From Rhodobacterales bacterium (GTDB taxonomy: Bacteria; Pseudomonadota; Alphaproteobacteria; Rhizobiales; Stappiaceae), in NCBI GenBank assembly GCA_008107755.1, contig VIRH01000065.1:124001-188000 (forward strand): DNA of 64,000 bases, in the 5' to 3' direction. The notes under the pieces are model-generated. The model was not told where the DNA came from. It was given only the letters and a program-made list of their open reading frames with translations, and ran no database searches. Both the position numbers and the translations under genes were made by a program. This document shows, one piece after another, positions 1-8,594 of this stretch (position 1 is its first letter; the number at the start of each line of letters is the position of its first letter).

Positions 1-1
1 G

Positions 2-538
2 TTTGCCGCGGTCATGCTGCCCAAGGCCGAAAGTCCCAAGGCCATAGCCGAAGTGGCGCGGCGGACCGGGCATCCCGTGGTCGCCCTGATCGAGACAGCG
101 CGGGGCCTTGCGTCTGCACGCGAGGTCGCCTCCTGTCCGGACACCATCCGCCTCGCCTTCGGTTCGATCGATTTTTGCGCCGACATCGGCTGCGATCATC
201 TGCGCGAAACGTTGCGGCCGGTGCGTCTGGAACTTGTCATCGCTTCCCGCCTTGCCGGCATGGCCGCGCCGATCGATGGCGTGACCGCAGATCTGTCGGA
301 CCCGGCGATCACCGAAGACGACAGCCGCCATGCCCGAAGCCTCGGGATGAACGGCAAACTCTGTATCCACCCGAAACAGATCGCGCCGATCCGGACCGGT
401 TTCGCCCCGACCGAGGCAGAGAAGGATTGGGCGCGCCGCGTGCTGGCATCCGGAGACGGCGCGGTGGCGGTGGATGGGGCCATGGTCGACGAGCCGGTGC
501 GCCTGCGTGCCCGAGCCATTCTGGCATACGTGGATTAG
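2..538 (+). CDS. CitE-like CoA-ester lyase (HpcH/HpaI superfamily), 5' end cut by window edge
   Basis: The reading frame is open from base 2, so the gene begins before the window and only about 178 C-terminal residues are seen. Visible family motifs are VMLPKAES, a substrate-binding Glu in ALIETARGL, the metal-site region FGSIDFCADIG and LCIHPKQI near the end. These match the TIM-barrel citrate lyase beta / malyl-CoA and citramalyl-CoA lyase family, which splits a 3-hydroxyacyl-CoA or the free acid into a ketoacid or glyoxylate plus an acyl fragment. The substrate cannot be read from the fragment. It converges with the methyltransferase gene to its right, with a 116-base gap holding only a weak 5-bp hairpin (562-577). 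Confidence 0.85.
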   Translation, partial: FAAVMLPKAESPKAIAEVARRTGHPVVALIETARGLASAREVASCPDTIRLAFGSIDFCADIGCDHLRETLRPVRLELVIASRLAGMAAPIDGVTADLSDPAITEDDSRHARSLGMNGKLCIHPKQIAPIRTGFAPTEAEKDWARRVLASGDGAVAVDGAMVDEPVRLRARAILAYVD

Positions 539-654
539 ATCCACGGACCTTGGAACAGAATGCGGCCAGGGTGCCGCACGCTATTGCTGTCGTGATATCC
601 GGGAGCCCTGAAGTTCAGACACCGCAGCGCGCTTGATGCTTCTGAAACCAGGGA

Positions 655-1407
655 TCAGTCCGACAACTTGCGCAGCACCCGCACCATGTGTGGCTGCGTC
701 AGCTGGAAAGGTTCGTCTTCACCCTCTGACGTCTCGGCACAGCGCAGAAAATCGCCGGTCACAGCGTCGCGGTCAGCATCGATCACCGCCTGACGGGCGG
801 GATCTGCTGCACATAGATAGGTGAGGAAGGAATCGACGGACGCAAAGTGGCTGATGCGGTCCACCTGACTGTCCTCGACGGTCTCGCAGGCATGGCTTTC
901 CGCGAAGCGATCCAGCGCCTCAAGCGCTTGTGCCCGAACTTCGGTCTCGTCATCAACCCGGCGCATTGCTTCGAAAAAGCTGCCCCGGGCGAGGGGCTCG
1001 ACCACGACAAGCGCGCCGCGCGGGCGCAGAAGCCGCCAGGCTTCGCCCAGACCGGCCGACATCAGATCGGCGGGGACATGATGCAGGGAATTCAGGAACA
1101 CGGTTGCCCCGAAGCTGCCCGGCCGTGCGGGGATCGCTTCCGCTCCGGCGTGCAGGAACTCCGCGCCCGGCGCGCGCCCGCGGGCGATCTCGACGGCGGA
1201 CGAAAGCGGATCCACACCGGTGACCGCGTAGCCGCGGCGGACCAGGGCAGCGGCAAGGTCGCCCCTGCCGCAGCCGATATCGATCACGCGTCGCACGTCC
1301 GCGGCGGCAAGGATCTCAAGGATTTTTGCTGTAACGACGCTGGTCTCAGGTCTCGCGGCCTGGCCGGTCGCCTGGCGCGTCGCGTCGAGCATCTCGCGGC
1401 TTGGCAT
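655..1407 (-). CDS. class I SAM-dependent methyltransferase
   Basis: A 250-residue protein with a SAM-binding motif I, VIDIGCGRGDL, near residues 40-50, followed by an acidic post-I position in TGVDP and the LNSLHHV region. This is the Methyltransf_11/25-type Rossmann fold. The ATG at 1407 has a good Shine-Dalgarno (AGAGGAG). It is the last gene of the minus-strand operon that starts with the cyclase at 9590 and lies 40 bases after the SDR stop. The acceptor is unknown; as part of the operon it may methylate or demethylate an intermediate of the imported compound. The family call is safe; the role is inference. Confidence 0.8.
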   Translation of the reverse strand: MPSREMLDATRQATGQAARPETSVVTAKILEILAAADVRRVIDIGCGRGDLAAALVRRGYAVTGVDPLSSAVEIARGRAPGAEFLHAGAEAIPARPGSFGATVFLNSLHHVPADLMSAGLGEAWRLLRPRGALVVVEPLARGSFFEAMRRVDDETEVRAQALEALDRFAESHACETVEDSQVDRISHFASVDSFLTYLCAADPARQAVIDADRDAVTGDFLRCAETSEGEDEPFQLTQPHMVRVLRKLSD

Positions 1408-1447
1408 GGGTTTTCTCCTCTTGCCTGGACTGCCTGGTCATATTCGA

Positions 1448-2197
1448 TCAGACAGTGCGGCCTCCGTCGACCTCCAGGATCACGCCGGTGATGAAATCCG
1501 CTTCGTCCGAGCCGAGGTAGAGCGCGGCATTTGCCACGTCGCGCGGCTCGGAAAGACGGCCCATGGGGATCGTTGCAAGAAACTTCTCCCGGTTCTGTGG
1601 GGTGTCGGGCATGCCCATGAACTGTTCCAGCAGGCCTGTGACACCCATGACCGGGGCAATGCCGCAGACCCGGATCTTGTCCGGGGCCAGTTCGACCGCC
1701 AGAGATTTCGTCATGATGTTCACCGCACCCTTGGACGAATTGTACCATGACAGGCCCGGGCGGGGCCGGATGCCGGCCACCGAGCCGACATTCAGCATCA
1801 CGCCGCCGCCCTGCTTGCGCCACAGCGGCACGCAGGTCTTGGTCATGTGGAAGATCGACAGGACGTTGATGTCGTAGATCCGGCGGAAGGTTTCCTCGTC
1901 AGTCTCCATCAAAGGCTGGTTGGGATTGGTCCAACCCGCATTGTTCACGACGATATCGAGGCTGCCGAACGCTTCGGCGGTTTGAGAGACGGCCGCCTCG
2001 ACCTGATCTGCCTTCGACACGTCGCAGGTCACCGCGATGGCATTCTCGCCCAGGTCCTCTGCGACCTTCCGTGCGCCCTCGGCGTTGAGGTCGGCGACGG
2101 CGACCTTCGCACCCTCGCGGATATAGGCTTCCGCAATGCCCTTGCCGAAGCCGGAGGCGGCTCCTGTCACCATGGTTGTCTTGCCCTTGAGTCTCAC
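1448..2197 (-). CDS. short-chain dehydrogenase/reductase
   Basis: A classical SDR of 249 residues from a GTG start at 2197. The open frame extends upstream to 2431, but the GTG is preceded by GAAGGAAG and gives the usual SDR N-terminus. Seen: glycine-rich cofactor motif TGAASGFGKG (11-20), NNAG (85-88), and catalytic Ser139, Tyr152 and Lys156 (YNSSK). An Asp after the second beta strand (VAVADLN) suggests NAD(H). It probably oxidises a secondary alcohol made from the operon's substrate. It is encoded between the aldehyde dehydrogenase and the methyltransferase in one transcript. Confidence 0.85.
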   Translation of the reverse strand: MRLKGKTTMVTGAASGFGKGIAEAYIREGAKVAVADLNAEGARKVAEDLGENAIAVTCDVSKADQVEAAVSQTAEAFGSLDIVVNNAGWTNPNQPLMETDEETFRRIYDINVLSIFHMTKTCVPLWRKQGGGVMLNVGSVAGIRPRPGLSWYNSSKGAVNIMTKSLAVELAPDKIRVCGIAPVMGVTGLLEQFMGMPDTPQNREKFLATIPMGRLSEPRDVANAALYLGSDEADFITGVILEVDGGRTV

Positions 2198-2277
2198 GTC
2201 GGTTCTTCCTTCGATGTCTTTTGATCCGGCCCTGCGGGCTGGTTTTCTCTCGTGCTGCCTTGTCGATGGGGCGACGA

Positions 2278-3747
2278 TCAGCCGTGGTGGTTCACCACCG
2301 TTTTGATGTGGGAGAATTCCAGCAGTGCTGCGAAACCCTTTTCGCGCCCGTGGCCGGACTTGCGGATGCCGCCGAAGGGCAGTTCGACGCCGCCGCCAGC
2401 ACCATATCCATTGATGAACACCTGACCGCACCGCAGGGCTTTCGCCACACGCTGCTGGCGGGCCCCGTCCTTCGTCCAGACCGCGGCGACGAGCCCGTAT
2501 TCGGTGCCGTTTGCGATACGGATCGCCTCTGCCTCGTCGTCGAAGGGGATCATCGCCAACACCGGGCCAAACACCTCTTCCTGAGCGATCTTTGCGTCCG
2601 GCGCGCAGGGGCCGAAGATGGCTGGAGCAACGTAATAGCCACCTTCCGGTGTGCCGTCGGCAACGCCGCCGCGTGCAATCAGGGGGGCATCTGCTTCTGC
2701 AATGTAGCGTTCGACGCGTTTCTTCTGCCTTTCGGAGATCAGCGGACCGAGCACGGCCTGGTCATCGGATGCGCTGGCGTTGATGCCTTCAAACGCCAAT
2801 TTCAGTTCTGCGACGACACGGTCCCACAGGCTGCGATGGACGAGCGCGCGGGTGCCGGCCGAACAGGTCTGGCCTCCGTTCTGGATCAGCGCCTTGACAA
2901 CGACGGGGATCGCCGTGTCGAGGTCCGCGTCTTCGAAAAGGATCTGCGGCGACTTGCCGCCAAGCTCCAGCGTGCAGCCAATGAAGTTGCGTGCAGCGGC
3001 GGTCTGGATCATCACACCGACTTCCGGCGAGCCGGTGAAGGAGATGAAGTCGATGCCGCGGTGCTCTGAAAGCGCCTTGCCAGCGACGTCGCCGCGTCCG
3101 GTGACAATGTTGAGAGCCCCCGCCGGGAACCCGGCCTCGACTGCCAGTTCACCGATGCGAAGGGCCGTGAGGCAGGCATCTTCCGCAGGTTTGAGAACAG
3201 TCGCATTGCCCATTGCCAGGGCCGGGGCGACCGAGCGCCCGAACATCTGGGCCGGGTAGTTCCAGGGGATGATGTGGCCGGTCACGCCATGCGGTTCGCG
3301 CTGAACCTCGACGTTGTAGCCCGGCAGAAACGGAACGATCTCTCCATGAACCTTGTCCGCCGCACCGCCATAGAATTCGAAATAGCGCGCGGTCACCTGC
3401 ATGTCAGCGCGGGCCTGCACGATGGGCTTTCCGTTGTCGGCGGTCTCGAGCTGCGCCAGTTCCTCTGCATGGTGCAGGATCAGCGCCGAAAGGCGCAGCA
3501 TGAGGCGGCCGCGCTCTGCGGCGGAAAGCTTGCTCCAGTCGCCTCCGTCGAAGGCCGCGCGCGCAGCTGCCACAGCCGCATCGATGTCCTGCGGACCGCT
3601 GTCGGCGATCGTCGTGAAGGGCTTGCCGTCGAGCGGTGAAAGCACGTCCATTTCGGCGCCGGATGCGGCCGGAAGGAACTCGTTGCCAATGAGGTTGAGC
3701 GGCCGGGGCAGTTTTAGGCCGCGGTCACTGACGGGGAAATGTTTCAT
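2278..3747 (-). CDS. NAD(P)+-dependent aldehyde dehydrogenase
   Basis: A full-length 489-residue aldehyde dehydrogenase. The catalytic Cys295 sits in GGQTCSAG and the general base Glu261 in LELGGKSP; the NAD-site segments IIPWNYP and FTGSPEVG are also present. It should oxidise an aldehyde from the imported compound to the acid. Its ATG overlaps the LivF-like stop by four bases (ATGA at 3744-3747), so it is translationally coupled to the importer genes. The exact substrate (betaine-, gamma-aminobutyraldehyde- or aromatic-type) cannot be told. Confidence 0.9.
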   Translation of the reverse strand: MKHFPVSDRGLKLPRPLNLIGNEFLPAASGAEMDVLSPLDGKPFTTIADSGPQDIDAAVAAARAAFDGGDWSKLSAAERGRLMLRLSALILHHAEELAQLETADNGKPIVQARADMQVTARYFEFYGGAADKVHGEIVPFLPGYNVEVQREPHGVTGHIIPWNYPAQMFGRSVAPALAMGNATVLKPAEDACLTALRIGELAVEAGFPAGALNIVTGRGDVAGKALSEHRGIDFISFTGSPEVGVMIQTAAARNFIGCTLELGGKSPQILFEDADLDTAIPVVVKALIQNGGQTCSAGTRALVHRSLWDRVVAELKLAFEGINASASDDQAVLGPLISERQKKRVERYIAEADAPLIARGGVADGTPEGGYYVAPAIFGPCAPDAKIAQEEVFGPVLAMIPFDDEAEAIRIANGTEYGLVAAVWTKDGARQQRVAKALRCGQVFINGYGAGGGVELPFGGIRKSGHGREKGFAALLEFSHIKTVVNHHG

Positions 3748-4424
3748 GCGCTTTTCCTTTCGGGATCAATCGACCCTTCGCTGACTTCGCCGCGCTCGAT
3801 GACAAGCGTCCGGTTGGCGAAGCCGCGCAGCAGAGCGGGATTGGATTCGGTAATGATCAGGGTGATGCTGCGGTCGCTGTCGCGGAGCGCGCGCAACGCA
3901 TCGGCGTAGCGAAGCGCCAGTGCCGGGGCGAGACCCTGGAACGGTTCGTCCAGCATCACCAGCTTGGTGCCGAGCATCAGGGCCCGGGCGAGGGCGACCA
4001 TCTTGCCTTGGCCGCCGGAGACGTTGCCGGCAGGGCGGCCCGCCATCTCCTTCAGCTCCGGCAGGATGTCGTAGACCTTGTCCAGTCGCCGCCGGGTTTC
4101 TTCCTTGCCGAGCCGGGCCGCATCAGCGGGCAGGAGAATATTTTCCTCGACGGAAAAGGCGGAGAACAGACGCCGGTCTTCGGGCGAATAGCCGATACCG
4201 AGACCGGGCCGCTTCGGCGGAGAAACCGTTGTCAGCGGCTTCCCGTCGAAGAGCAGCTCGCCCTTGACCCTGGTGAAGCCCATGACCGTGCGCAGCAGCG
4301 TCGTCTTGCCGGCGCCGTTGCGCCCGATCAGGGCCAGCGTCTCTGCCGGCGCGATGCGGAAATCGAGATCCCGCAGGATTTCGATGATGCCGATCGAGGC
4401 GCTCACATTTCGAAATTCGAGCAT
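3744..4424 (-). CDS. branched-chain-type ABC transporter ATPase (LivF-like), system 1
   Basis: A 226-residue ABC ATPase. Walker A is GRNGAGKTT (34-42), the signature is the variant VSGGQ (135-139) and Walker B is KLVMLDEP (154-161), followed by the LivF-typical FQGLAPA. The start at 4424 overlaps the LivG-like stop by one base (TGATG) and is preceded by GAGGAGG. An open frame runs much further upstream to 5360, but that is out-of-frame antigene sequence of LivG. It pairs with the LivG-like ATPase to power the HAAP-family importer encoded with it. Confidence 0.88.
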   Translation of the reverse strand: MLEFRNVSASIGIIEILRDLDFRIAPAETLALIGRNGAGKTTLLRTVMGFTRVKGELLFDGKPLTTVSPPKRPGLGIGYSPEDRRLFSAFSVEENILLPADAARLGKEETRRRLDKVYDILPELKEMAGRPAGNVSGGQGKMVALARALMLGTKLVMLDEPFQGLAPALALRYADALRALRDSDRSITLIITESNPALLRGFANRTLVIERGEVSEGSIDPERKSA

Positions 4425-5203
4425 CAGGCCACCTCCTCGCCGATGACGTCGCGGATGACATCGGGGTGTTCGAGTATTTCCCGGGGCGTGCCGCGCAATT
4501 GTACATTGCCGGCGTTCCAGACGGCGACCTCGTCGGCATGGCGCTCGACGATGCCCATGTCGTGTTCCACGAAGACCGAGGTCACGCCTGCTTCGGAAAG
4601 GGCGCCGACAAGGATCTCCATCACCTCGTGCTTCTGAGAGGAGGCGACGCCGGACGTCGGCTCGTCCATCAGCAGCAGGCGCGGTTTCAGCGCCAGCGCC
4701 ACGGCAATATCGATCAGCTTGCGCTGGCCCTCCGACAGTTCCACCACCACTCGGTCGGCGACATCGGTGCAATGCACGAGGTCGAGAAGATGCATCATCT
4801 CGTCCCGCTGGCTGATGGTGTGGAGGTTCTGCAGCGGATTGCGTAGACCCTCGCGGGCGGCGGCCGAGATCAGCAGGTTCTCCAAAGCGGTGTGCTCGGT
4901 GAACAGCTGCGGGATCTGGAAAGCCCGCGCGACGCCGCGGCGCACGATCTTGCGAGGTGGAAGCGGGGTGATATCCTTTCCTTCCAGAAAGACCTTCCCC
5001 TTGTGCGGCTTGAGCCAGCCCGTGCAGATGTTCAGGAATGTCGTTTTGCCGGCGCCGTTGGGACCGATGATGGCAAGGTTCTTTCCCGCTTCGATCTGCA
5101 TGGTCACATTGTTGGCTGCCGTCACGCCGCCGAACTTGATCAGCAGGTCGCGTGTCTCCAGCAGCGGCGGCCTGGCCGTATCCGGCTTTTTCAGTGCGGT
5201 CAT
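4424..5203 (-). CDS. branched-chain-type ABC transporter ATPase (LivG-like), system 1
   Basis: A 259-residue ABC ATPase with Walker [10 protein letters not shown] (47-55), signature LSEGQRKL, Walker B LLLMDEP and the switch His in VFVEHDMG. The Q-loop context AFQIPQLF is typical of LivG/urea-type ATPases. It overlaps the LivM-like gene by four bases. Substrate preference lies with the binding protein (7277-8566) and is not readable here. Confidence 0.88.
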   Translation of the reverse strand: MTALKKPDTARPPLLETRDLLIKFGGVTAANNVTMQIEAGKNLAIIGPNGAGKTTFLNICTGWLKPHKGKVFLEGKDITPLPPRKIVRRGVARAFQIPQLFTEHTALENLLISAAAREGLRNPLQNLHTISQRDEMMHLLDLVHCTDVADRVVVELSEGQRKLIDIAVALALKPRLLLMDEPTSGVASSQKHEVMEILVGALSEAGVTSVFVEHDMGIVERHADEVAVWNAGNVQLRGTPREILEHPDVIRDVIGEEVA

Positions 5204-6228
5204 CGCGCATCCTCCGGTGCTGTGGCGTGTTGCTTCCTGCTGACGCGGCCCATGAGCCCGTCGACGATGCCCATGATCCCGCCAGGCGCGAAGAGGATGA
5301 TGACGAGCAGGAAGCTGCCAAGCAGCAACTGCCAGATGTCACCGGCGAATGCCGAGGCATAGACCCGGACGATCTCGTAGATCAGAGCGCCGATGAAGGC
5401 TCCGCGCACCGAGCCGGCACCGCCGAGCACGGCGATGAACACCATTTCCGCAGAACGGACCCACCAGACGTATTCCGGCGTCACGACCCCCTGGGTCATC
5501 GCCATCAGCGAGCCCCCGACGCCGCACAGCATTGCCGAAAGCAGGTAGCCCGACAGCAAGGCGCGCTTCGGCGACAGGCCGAGATATTCGAGGCGGGTCT
5601 CGTTGGTCTTGATGGTCTGGAAGATCTGGCCCACGGGCGAGGCGAACCAGCGCAGGGTGAACCAACCGAGACCGACCATCAGCACCACCGACAGGTAGAA
5701 GACCACCGCCTCGAAACTGTCCCGTTCCAGCGCCATTCCAAGCACGGACGGGCGCGTCAGGCGGATACCGTCCGCGCCGCCGGTGATGTGGTAGAACTTT
5801 TCAAGGATCGACCAGAAGATCATGGAAAAGGCAAGGTTCAGCATGCCGAAGAAAATGCCGCGGTAACGAACGACGAAGAGCCCCACCAGGAGGCCGCTTA
5901 TCGCGGCTCCAAGCACACCGGCGATCAGCACCAGAATGATGTCCGCCCCCGGAAGCGACGCCGTCAGGAAGGCGCCCGCATAGGCCGAGATGCCGAAGAA
6001 CAGGGCATGGCCGAAGGAAACCTGACCGGCCCGCAACAGAACCGTGACGCCGAGGACGGCGAGGCCCTTGGCGAGGGCGAGATTGATCAGCAGCTGCATC
6101 GACGGCACGATGAAGGGCACGGCGGCGAGCAGCAGCACGGCGAGCAGCGTCAGCAACGCGCGCATGGAGGGCATTGAACCGGAATTCACGGCGCCTCGCG
6201 ATGAGGAATTTTGGGAAAGATCGCTCAT
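5200..6228 (-). CDS. branched-chain-type ABC permease (LivM-like), system 1
   Basis: A 342-residue membrane protein with a cytoplasmic N-terminal extension, about ten hydrophobic segments and the LivM hallmark GQVSFGHALFFGISAYAGA near residues 65-85. The C-terminal half has the conserved FGGAGS-like element as VLGGAGSVRGAFIGA. It is translated immediately after the LivH-like permease (9-base gap) and before LivG (4-base overlap). It should form the inner-membrane channel with the LivH-like subunit. Confidence 0.88.
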   Translation of the reverse strand: MSDLSQNSSSRGAVNSGSMPSMRALLTLLAVLLLAAVPFIVPSMQLLINLALAKGLAVLGVTVLLRAGQVSFGHALFFGISAYAGAFLTASLPGADIILVLIAGVLGAAISGLLVGLFVVRYRGIFFGMLNLAFSMIFWSILEKFYHITGGADGIRLTRPSVLGMALERDSFEAVVFYLSVVLMVGLGWFTLRWFASPVGQIFQTIKTNETRLEYLGLSPKRALLSGYLLSAMLCGVGGSLMAMTQGVVTPEYVWWVRSAEMVFIAVLGGAGSVRGAFIGALIYEIVRVYASAFAGDIWQLLLGSFLLVIILFAPGGIMGIVDGLMGRVSRKQHATAPEDAR

Positions 6229-6237
6229 GTCGCGTCC

Positions 6238-7143
6238 TCAGATTTTTCGGGCGACGGAGGTGCCAAAGAGCCCCTGGGGCCTGACCAGCAGAACCAGCAC
6301 CATGATGAGATAGGGAACGAGCACGGCGACTTCCGGCCAGACATAGACGGCAAAGGAACGCCCGAGTCCGATCAGAAGCGCGGTCACCGCAGCTCCCTCG
6401 ATCTGCCCGAGACCGGCAGTCGCGACGACGGCAAAGGAGAGCACGATCATGTCGGCGCCCATTCCCGGAAGGATGGACGTGGTCGGTGAGGCAAGGGCGC
6501 CTCCGAGCCCGGCCAGCACGGCGCCGACGACGAAGGTGAACAGGAAAACGCGGTCGGCATCGATGCCGATGGACTGTGCAGCCTCGCGGTCCTCCGTGGT
6601 CGCAAGGATCAGCTTGCCGATCACGGTGTGCCGCAGGAAGAAGCGCAGGCCGAGCAGAAGTCCGATGGCAACGATGGGCAGCAGAATGAGCTGGTAGACC
6701 GTATAGGTCACGCCGAACACCGTCACGTTCCCCAGCGCCTGCAACGCGCTGGCCTGAAAGTAGGGCTGTGTTCCCCAGACGAGACGCTGCACGTCCTCGA
6801 GGATCATGAACACGGCGAAGGTGACAAGAAGCTGCAGCACTTCGGGCTTGTCGTAGATACGCCGCAGCAGCAGCCATTCGATCGGGCCTCCCAGAAGCAC
6901 GCCGACCAGCACCGCGGAAATCAGCATCAGCGGAAAGGAAAGGACCGGGGCAAAGCCGAGTGAGAGAAGGAAACCCGTCAGCGATACCGTCGCATAGGCA
7001 CCGATCGCATAGAGCGACCCATGCGCGACGTTCAGGATACGCATCACGCCGAAGATCAGGGTCAGCCCCAGAGCGACGATGAAGACCAGCGCAGCGTAGG
7101 AGATCCCGTCGAAGAGTGCGAGCAGGAAGATGGTCAAGTCCAT
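6238..7143 (-). CDS. branched-chain-type ABC permease (LivH-like), system 1
   Basis: A 301-residue permease with eight or so hydrophobic stretches. LivH-family signatures are GLTLIFGVMRILNVAHG near the N-terminus and the central loop around the GIDADRVF region. The gene follows the binding-protein gene after a 133-base spacer that contains a strong hairpin (7248-7268). That may lower expression of the membrane genes relative to the binding protein. Confidence 0.88.
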   Translation of the reverse strand: MDLTIFLLALFDGISYAALVFIVALGLTLIFGVMRILNVAHGSLYAIGAYATVSLTGFLLSLGFAPVLSFPLMLISAVLVGVLLGGPIEWLLLRRIYDKPEVLQLLVTFAVFMILEDVQRLVWGTQPYFQASALQALGNVTVFGVTYTVYQLILLPIVAIGLLLGLRFFLRHTVIGKLILATTEDREAAQSIGIDADRVFLFTFVVGAVLAGLGGALASPTTSILPGMGADMIVLSFAVVATAGLGQIEGAAVTALLIGLGRSFAVYVWPEVAVLVPYLIMVLVLLVRPQGLFGTSVARKI

Positions 7144-7247
7144 GAGACCGCCTCGTGTTGGTGGGGCCGTGCGCGCGTCTGGTGGAAGAGCGCTGTTGCG
7201 CTCTCCCTGGTCAGCTTCGGCCAGACGCGGGCCCGGATTGTCGCGTT

Positions 7248-7268
7248 GGTCCGGCGCGAGGCCGGACC
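7248..7268 (-). other. intercistronic hairpin after the system 1 binding-protein gene
   Basis: A perfect 8-bp inverted repeat, GGTCCGGC / GCCGGACC, with a 5-base loop lies 9 bases downstream of the binding-protein stop and before the LivH-like gene. There is no T-run, so a full terminator is unlikely. mRNA 3'-end stabilisation or partial termination is the likelier role. Confidence 0.5.
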
Positions 7269-7276
7269 GGACGCCA

Positions 7277-8566
7277 TCAGTTCTCGTAGGTCTTGACCGT
7301 CAGGCCGTCGACGTAGTTGGCGTCGAGTCCCTTGATCCAGTCGATCGAGGTCTCGCCGACCGGCGGCAGAAGCCCTTCACCGTCGAAGATCATGATGTTT
7401 TCAAGTGTCGCGAACGGGTAGTCACCGGTCTGAGCGCTGGTGCCCATCAGCTGGGATTCCACTCCCTGGTTGTCTTCGCGCAGATGCAGCTTGCGGCCGA
7501 GCCCCTGGAATTCGAGCCCTTCGAGCGCTGCAAGCAGCTGGTCTTCGTCCGGCCAGTCGACATTGTTGTCGGCAATCGCCTTTTCGTAAGCGGTCTTGAG
7601 CGCAGCGAAGGCCTGGCTGGCATGGAAGACCGAGTAGACCGGAATGTCGCCGGTAGCTTCCTTGTACTGCTCCATGAAACTCTGGAAGTCCGCATCGTCG
7701 CGGCGCTCCGGATGCAGGAAGTAGTGATCGCCGCGGGCGCCGACGATGTGCCCTGCAGGCAGACTGCTGCCGAGGCGCTCGAGAGAGCTTTCGGCAAGCG
7801 GCAGCACGAAGGTCGAGTTGTTCATCAGGCCGCGCTGGTAGGCCTGCTGCACGAAGGTGTCGAGATCACCGCCCCAGGAGGTGGAAAGCACGACATCCGG
7901 GCGCAGAGCCTGAAGGCGGGAGATCTCGGTCGAGAAGTCGGGCGCTCCGAATTTCGGGAAGAACTCGCCGACAACCTTCACGTCGGGCTTCATCACCTTC
8001 AGCGCATTGTGGAAGATGTCCCAGCTGTCACGACCCCAGGCGTAATCCTGGTTCACGACCGCGATGGTTTCGAAGTCGGGATGGGTTTTCAGCAGGTAGG
8101 CGACGGCCGCCAGCATCTCGGATGTTGCATTGCCCTGCGGACGGAAGACGTAGTCGTAGCTGTTTTCCTCGAAGATCCGCTGGGTGCCGCAGTCCCACAT
8201 GAGGTTCGGCACCTTCAGGTCCTCGGCGAGCGGCGCAAGGGTCTGGCAGTTGCCGGAGGAAATCGATGCGAGCATCACTTCGGCGCCTTCGGTCTCCGCC
8301 ACGCGGCGGTATTCCGAGGTCAGCGCTTCTGCGCCCGCGCCTTCGTCGATGTATGTCACTTCGATCGGAACCCCGTTGATGCCGCCTTCGGCGTTGAGGT
8401 TTTCGACGAAGATGTCCATGGCATCGCGGGCCGGTACCCCGAAGACCGAGGCCGGGCCGGTCAGGAATGTGGTCATCCCGATCTTGAGGGCCTCAGGCTT
8501 GTCCGCGGCCATTGCGGTCAGCGGCATTGCCAGGCAAAGCGCCGTTGTCGTCAGTAGCTTTTTCAA
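7277..8566 (-). CDS. periplasmic substrate-binding protein of Liv-type ABC importer, system 1
   Basis: A 429-residue protein from a TTG start at 8566, preceded by GGGAGGAAT. The open frame extends nine codons further to 8593, but that start would lack a Shine-Dalgarno and spoil the signal peptide. The N-terminus is a classical signal peptide (two Lys, then LLTTTALCLAMPL, cleavage after AMA). The mature part is a type I periplasmic-binding fold (Peripla_BP_6): LKIGMTTFLTGP and AEGGINGVPIEV are the hallmark N-terminal motifs. Ligand unknown; aromatic acids, amides and amino acids are all bound by relatives. It is the second gene of the operon, right after the secreted cyclase. Confidence 0.88.
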   Translation of the reverse strand: MKKLLTTTALCLAMPLTAMAADKPEALKIGMTTFLTGPASVFGVPARDAMDIFVENLNAEGGINGVPIEVTYIDEGAGAEALTSEYRRVAETEGAEVMLASISSGNCQTLAPLAEDLKVPNLMWDCGTQRIFEENSYDYVFRPQGNATSEMLAAVAYLLKTHPDFETIAVVNQDYAWGRDSWDIFHNALKVMKPDVKVVGEFFPKFGAPDFSTEISRLQALRPDVVLSTSWGGDLDTFVQQAYQRGLMNNSTFVLPLAESSLERLGSSLPAGHIVGARGDHYFLHPERRDDADFQSFMEQYKEATGDIPVYSVFHASQAFAALKTAYEKAIADNNVDWPDEDQLLAALEGLEFQGLGRKLHLREDNQGVESQLMGTSAQTGDYPFATLENIMIFDGEGLLPPVGETSIDWIKGLDANYVDGLTVKTYEN

Positions 8567-8594
8567 TTTGAATTCCTCCCAGTCTTCAGACACG

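Noticed and set aside
3744..5360. 538-residue LivF protein with a long N-terminal extension
   Set aside because: The upstream part overlaps LivG in another frame and is Arg-rich; the ATG at 4424 with GAGGAGG is the true start.
5152..6177. 341-codon open frame on the plus strand
   Set aside because: Antisense to the LivM-like permease; low-complexity charged translation.
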